Shown: positions 60,855 to 64,000 of the stretch, in pieces
Layout: each line of letters opens with the position of its first letter
How positions within the stretch are numbered: the first letter of the stretch is position 1
Origin: Litorimonas sp.
GTDB taxonomy: Bacteria > Pseudomonadota > Alphaproteobacteria > Caulobacterales > Maricaulaceae
Assembly (NCBI GenBank): GCA_029936425.1
Contig: JAPYSU010000008.1
Location: 1-64,000 of the forward strand
Length of the DNA stretch: 64,000 nt
Direction of reading: 5' to 3'
Made by a program: the position numbers and the translations under genes
The notes under the pieces: generated by a model
What the model saw: the letters and a program-made list of their open reading frames with translations, nothing else
Databases searched by the model: none
Told to the model about the DNA's origin: nothing

Positions 60855-61909
60855 TCGGCTCCCGAATACAGCGCCTGATAGTCCCAGGATTCCATGACGC
60901 GGCTTTTCAGAATAATGCGGTCATTCGCGCCAAAGCTGATATTCACCCCTGAAAGCGAAGGCCGGCTTTCAAGTTCTGCGACGATTTTGGGAACGGCAAT
61001 TTGAGGCGGCTCGTCATTTGCCGGCAGGAGCACGATCTCTATTTCGCCGGATATCAAAGACAGTCTTTCAATCAGCAAGTCATTTCCGCCCAAAACTTCA
61101 TTTATGTCCACGAGAGCAAAAAACAGAGAGGCGGGGTGGCCGATATCTTCATAGCCCTGAATAGTTCTCAGATTGGAAAGCGCCCGCCGTTTTTGCGACA
61201 ATATAAGAGCCGTGGAGTCCGAAATATTATCAATTTCCGACCGGGTGGATTGTAGGGAAAGGCTGTTATGCATAATTTTGCCCGAAATATACATAAAGCT
61301 AATGGCCGTCAAAGCGGCGAGAGCGAGGCCCGTTCGTAAGGGCGATAAATTTGTCAGCAGCTGCGCTTTTTCAAATTCGAAAACAGGCAGATCTGTGCGG
61401 TAAGGTATCTCGGTAATCGTTGGCAGGGACGTATCGGCAATGTCAATTTCGCCCTGAGCGCCCAGCAAAAAGGTCTGCCAGGCCTGCGGGCTGGGTTTAT
61501 CCCGCCACCATCGCGAAGAGATCACAGACCCGTTTTTCCAAAGCTGCGCCTCATAACCCTGAATGGACTTTACGAGCCTGGCGCCGTCTTTCAGGGGGTT
61601 GCGGGCCAGACTCTCCGGTAAGCAGCGCCCGGTGATAGTAACCGGCTTTTTATATCCCCAGACAGAGGCGTGTCTACGGTCATTATCGACACGTATGGTA
61701 AAGCTGTCTTCTTCCTGATTGGACTCTCTTTCCACTCTAAGGCGGAGCGCCTGAAGGGTTTTTTTGGAATATTTCGCGATTTTTATGCGGCGAAACGAAC
61801 AGTCACTGCGCGGAATCACGCAAACTGATTGGCCGAGAAGCGATCGCCTCCCGATAAGATCTTTTTTGCGGGCTTTATTGAGTTTGAAGAGATAAGGGGT
61901 GAATAACAT
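60851..61909 (-). CDS. gspL: GspL-like type II secretion protein
   Basis: This 352-residue protein has a cytoplasmic N-terminal part of about 200 residues, one transmembrane helix (about 195-213, TGLALAALTAISFMYISG), a coiled coil and a periplasmic ferredoxin-like domain (LSGVNISFGANDRIILKSRV). This is the GspL/PilM-N layout, the link between the GspE ATPase and the pseudopilus machinery. Sequence conservation is weak, so the call leans on position between gspK and gspM. It overlaps gspK by 35 bases. Confidence 0.72.
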   Translation of the reverse strand: MLFTPYLFKLNKARKKDLIGRRSLLGQSVCVIPRSDCSFRRIKIAKYSKKTLQALRLRVERESNQEEDSFTIRVDNDRRHASVWGYKKPVTITGRCLPESLARNPLKDGARLVKSIQGYEAQLWKNGSVISSRWWRDKPSPQAWQTFLLGAQGEIDIADTSLPTITEIPYRTDLPVFEFEKAQLLTNLSPLRTGLALAALTAISFMYISGKIMHNSLSLQSTRSEIDNISDSTALILSQKRRALSNLRTIQGYEDIGHPASLFFALVDINEVLGGNDLLIERLSLISGEIEIVLLPANDEPPQIAVPKIVAELESRPSLSGVNISFGANDRIILKSRVMESWDYQALYSGAE

Positions 61910-62945
61910 CTTTTATCTCATCAAATGATTTGTCTGAAAACGCCAAATCCTCATTAAAAACAGTCGTCTCGTCTACCCAGTATTTCCGGAAGGGGACATC
62001 TAGACTTGCCGACGTTCTTTTTACATCGACCACCCTTTTTGTATAAAGTCCACCTTCTTTTTCAACCCAAAAAATCAGTCTGGTATCATTCGAGGCATCT
62101 TGGCTTAACGTGGCGATAGACTCCAGAAAATCTGCTCCGCCGGCGCGTTCATCCTCGCCGGAGGAAAACTCCACGATTCCGGAAAGCTCTGGCAGTAAAT
62201 ATCTCTCGCGCAAAGGATTGGTCGGCAGGATCGTTGTCAGCCTCTTAAGCTCTGATAAATCCCATTCGGACAGAGGAGAGTCCCAATCTAGAATTCGGGA
62301 AAGTTCTTCATGATTTCTCAAGGGTGAATTCGCGGGACTCGCTTTATCTTTCATCCTGTAATCTGCCCGCTCTCCCCCCCTGAAGGTGCGGTTGTTATCT
62401 GCATCAGAATAATCCCTGAGCTTGGCAAACAAGCCCCGCGACTCCTCGGCGCTGACGCCCAAGCTTTCAAAAAGCTGTTGCAGGTTTTCTTCCGAGCCGT
62501 TTGAAAGAGAAATAACGCCTGAAAGGTCTTGCAGGGCCACATAGACCACTTTTGGATTTTGAGAGAGACTCTGACCCGCATCAGACTGTCTGACCTCACC
62601 ATTAACCCCCCAAACATCCGGCTCGCTCACATCGCGCACATCCTGTTCGTTCAAAATTTCTCCGTTTTTGCCAATATATCCAAACTCTGTTCGGATAAGG
62701 CTTTCCGGATTTATATCGACGCCGCCCTCTACGGTTGTCCCGGTCATTAAAGAATAGAGCGCTTCAGATTCTGCGCTCGCCAGAAGGACTTCATTCCGGC
62801 TTTGAGCTTGCAAGGTATCAAGCGCTTTGACGGATCTTTGCAGTCTGTCAGCGGCAATGAGGGTCACAATCGACAAGACCGCAATGACGACAAGAACATA
62901 GGGCAAGACAAAGCCGGATTCACCAGAACTGGAGGAGACACTCAT
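61875..62945 (-). CDS. gspK: Type II secretion minor pseudopilin GspK
   Basis: This 356-residue protein has a prepilin-like N-terminus (SGESGFVLPYVLVVIAVLSIVTLIA), without the +5 glutamate, which is typical of GspK as the tip pseudopilin. A large helical domain follows (LQQLFESLGVSAEESRGLFAKLRDYSDADNN, RNHEELSRI, LTTILPTNPLRE). It caps the pseudopilus with GspI and GspJ. It overlaps gspJ by four bases. Confidence 0.9.
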   Translation of the reverse strand: MSVSSSSGESGFVLPYVLVVIAVLSIVTLIAADRLQRSVKALDTLQAQSRNEVLLASAESEALYSLMTGTTVEGGVDINPESLIRTEFGYIGKNGEILNEQDVRDVSEPDVWGVNGEVRQSDAGQSLSQNPKVVYVALQDLSGVISLSNGSEENLQQLFESLGVSAEESRGLFAKLRDYSDADNNRTFRGGERADYRMKDKASPANSPLRNHEELSRILDWDSPLSEWDLSELKRLTTILPTNPLRERYLLPELSGIVEFSSGEDERAGGADFLESIATLSQDASNDTRLIFWVEKEGGLYTKRVVDVKRTSASLDVPFRKYWVDETTVFNEDLAFSDKSFDEIKDVIHPLSLQTQ

Positions 62946-63637
62946 CTGTCAATCTCCAGCCGGTCAGGCAAATATCTGTATTTGTCGACCCTATAAATCC
63001 ACTCAAGAGCCGCATTGGATGATTTTAGCGCTATGGCCACTGGCATGGCTTTGGTTTCAAAAGGCAAAAGCTCTTCCAGTTCTGACTCATCGCGCGATGG
63101 CGGTAAGGGCCAAACATCAGACCAGCGGCCATCCACATATCGGTAGAGAAAATGACTGGAGTCCGGCAGATTGCGGGCCAGATAAATTTCCTGGTTTGCG
63201 CTTAAATAGACAAGATCCCGCCCCGCTTGCTGATTTTCCCTTAGCTGAAGCGTAAAAGACATGACCCCAAAATTATCTTCTTCAATCGCGCGCGTGGACA
63301 GGCCTTCAAACTCTGTTTCCCGGCCTTTGAACGGGCTATCGGGACCGTCTGGCCATTCTGTGACCAGTCCGCGAACCAATTGCGACAGGCTCCGATCAAT
63401 GATGGCGTTGTTCAGCGTGCCCTCTGTATAACGGACCGACTTGCTGGAGACTTCCAACATGGAAGACAAAGACTGAAACAGGCCCAGAGACGCGACCGAC
63501 ATGATCGCCAGGGCGACCAAGACTTCCAGCAGGGAAAATCCCTCGGAGCGATCCGTCTTCTCCCCTTGCAGAGACGGCGCAAGGTCAAGCGCAGACCACA
63601 AAAGTGGTCTTATTCTCAAACAGAGAGACTTCACCAT
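62942..63637 (-). CDS. gspJ: Type II secretion minor pseudopilin GspJ-like
   Basis: This 231-residue protein has a leader of about 32 residues ending in the prepilin peptidase site GFSLLEVLVALAIMSVASLGLFQ, with the conserved +5 glutamate. The beta-rich globular part (VMSFTLQLRENQQAGRDLVYL; FLYRYVDGRWSDVWPLPP) and its position before gspK fit GspJ. The leader is longer than average, so an internal start is possible. Confidence 0.85.
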   Translation of the reverse strand: MVKSLCLRIRPLLWSALDLAPSLQGEKTDRSEGFSLLEVLVALAIMSVASLGLFQSLSSMLEVSSKSVRYTEGTLNNAIIDRSLSQLVRGLVTEWPDGPDSPFKGRETEFEGLSTRAIEEDNFGVMSFTLQLRENQQAGRDLVYLSANQEIYLARNLPDSSHFLYRYVDGRWSDVWPLPPSRDESELEELLPFETKAMPVAIALKSSNAALEWIYRVDKYRYLPDRLEIDR

Positions 63638-63654
63638 TTCGCCGCACCATCCAT

Positions 63655-64000
63655 TTAGGACTGAGCCGCTTTTTCAAAGACAGCCATTTTCTGGCCTCTT
63701 GGGTGATTAAATTCTTCAATGTCTGTTAGCGTCAATCCGGCCTTTTCGCCGAGCGCTTCCAACTGGCCGAAAGTATAATGAAACGGATCTTTATGAGCCC
63801 AGCTCTGAATACCGCTTTTATGTAAATAGGGGCCTATACCCACTTCCTCGTCAGGCACTTCAAAAACGGTCACATAAAATATGCCGCCAGGTTTCAGTTG
63901 GGTCGCCGTCTTCTGCAGACAGAGTTCTGCCGAGCCTTCTCCCAGATGGGTGATAATGGAAAACCCGATGGCGAAATCCATTTGCGGCCAGTCAGCAGGA
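63655..64000 (-). CDS. Class I SAM-dependent methyltransferase, partial
   Basis: The frame is open to the window edge, so the N-terminal part, including the SAM-binding GxGxG motif, is missing. The visible part has WPQMDFAIGFSIITHL, LKPGGIFYVTVFEVPDE and the final strand region, typical of methyltransferase_11/25 domains. It lies 17 bases upstream of gspJ on the same strand, but its relation to secretion is unknown. The substrate cannot be told. Confidence 0.75.
   Translation of the reverse strand, partial: PADWPQMDFAIGFSIITHLGEGSAELCLQKTATQLKPGGIFYVTVFEVPDEEVGIGPYLHKSGIQSWAHKDPFHYTFGQLEALGEKAGLTLTDIEEFNHPRGQKMAVFEKAAQS

Noticed and set aside
1..64000. CRISPR array, prophage, insertion sequence or integron
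   Set aside because: No regularly spaced repeats, transposase, integrase or phage structural genes were seen. The only repeats are the palindromic family, the 32-bp duplication and one short tandem repeat.

Overview
The window reads as chromosomal DNA of a Gram-negative alphaproteobacterium, most likely a marine, Hyphomonadaceae/Maricaulales-like relative of Caulobacter. The evidence is indirect: methionine synthase split into two adjacent genes, a dsbB-coq7 pair, a rodZ-like gene close to ispG, sdhC-D-A with a displaced sdhB, a GAF/HisKA_2 sensor kinase, an entericidin-type lipoprotein, two TonB receptors and a type II secretion operon. Most of the sequence is moderately GC-rich and densely coding. 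A few AT-rich patches stand out and look acquired: 100-2510, 17230-17940, and about 29420-31000.

Layout. 1-2.5 kb: an AT-rich two-gene module (OLD-family ATPase/TOPRIM nuclease plus a KTSC-domain protein), a candidate anti-phage system. 2.5-4.8 kb: ispG, a small membrane zinc-ribbon protein and a RodZ-like protein. 4.9-9.0 kb: a siderophore-type TonB receptor operon with a PepSY membrane protein and a candidate Fur box. 9.2-12.4 kb: a glycosyltransferase and a cupin/JmjC-GNAT fusion. 12.5-16 kb: dsbB, coq7, two lipoprotein genes (one only 46 residues long) and a sensor kinase. 16-20 kb: a formaldehyde-detoxification region (frmA, fghA) interrupted by an AT-rich Imm33/DUF2314-type gene, a VOC gene and a FitAB-type toxin-antitoxin pair with a perfect palindromic operator. 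19.9-21.3 kb: a polysaccharide-lyase-like lipoprotein gene broken by a 32-bp tandem duplication, then a GIY-YIG nuclease gene tightly flanked by two copies of a folded palindromic repeat; a third copy lies near 50.1 kb. 21.3-25.2 kb: a prolyl oligopeptidase, dapF and a DedA protein.

25.2-32.6 kb is the most interesting block. An H-NOX nitric oxide sensor and its histidine kinase are transcribed away from a peptide-export locus: a 72-residue HlyD-like stub, a C39-peptidase ABC exporter, a 29-residue peptide gene with a 15-residue double-glycine leader like that of class II microcins, and a hybrid histidine kinase whose sensor domain is predicted to be periplasmic and TPR-rich. No peptide-modifying enzyme is visible. 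I infer a miniature microcin or a secreted peptide signal with its own exporter and possibly its own sensor.

32.6-41 kb: ExoD, a LysE-type exporter, ppa, sdhB, a hypothetical protein, DUF4197, a crotonase and sdhA-D-C. 41-47.7 kb: a DegP-type protease, an M24 peptidase and the split metH pair. 47.7-50 kb: a palindromic operator and a cobalamin riboswitch lie between metH and a BtuB-type receptor, so B12 uptake and B12-dependent methionine synthesis are neighbours. 50-57 kb: a TraB/GumN protein, tRNA-Arg(CCG), a sorbosone-dehydrogenase-like protein, and surface polysaccharide genes (a glycosyltransferase, an epimerase, an acyltransferase). 57-64 kb: a minus-strand type II secretion operon in unusual order (gspJ-K-L-M-C-D-I) with a lipoprotein secretin, after a methyltransferase gene cut by the window edge.
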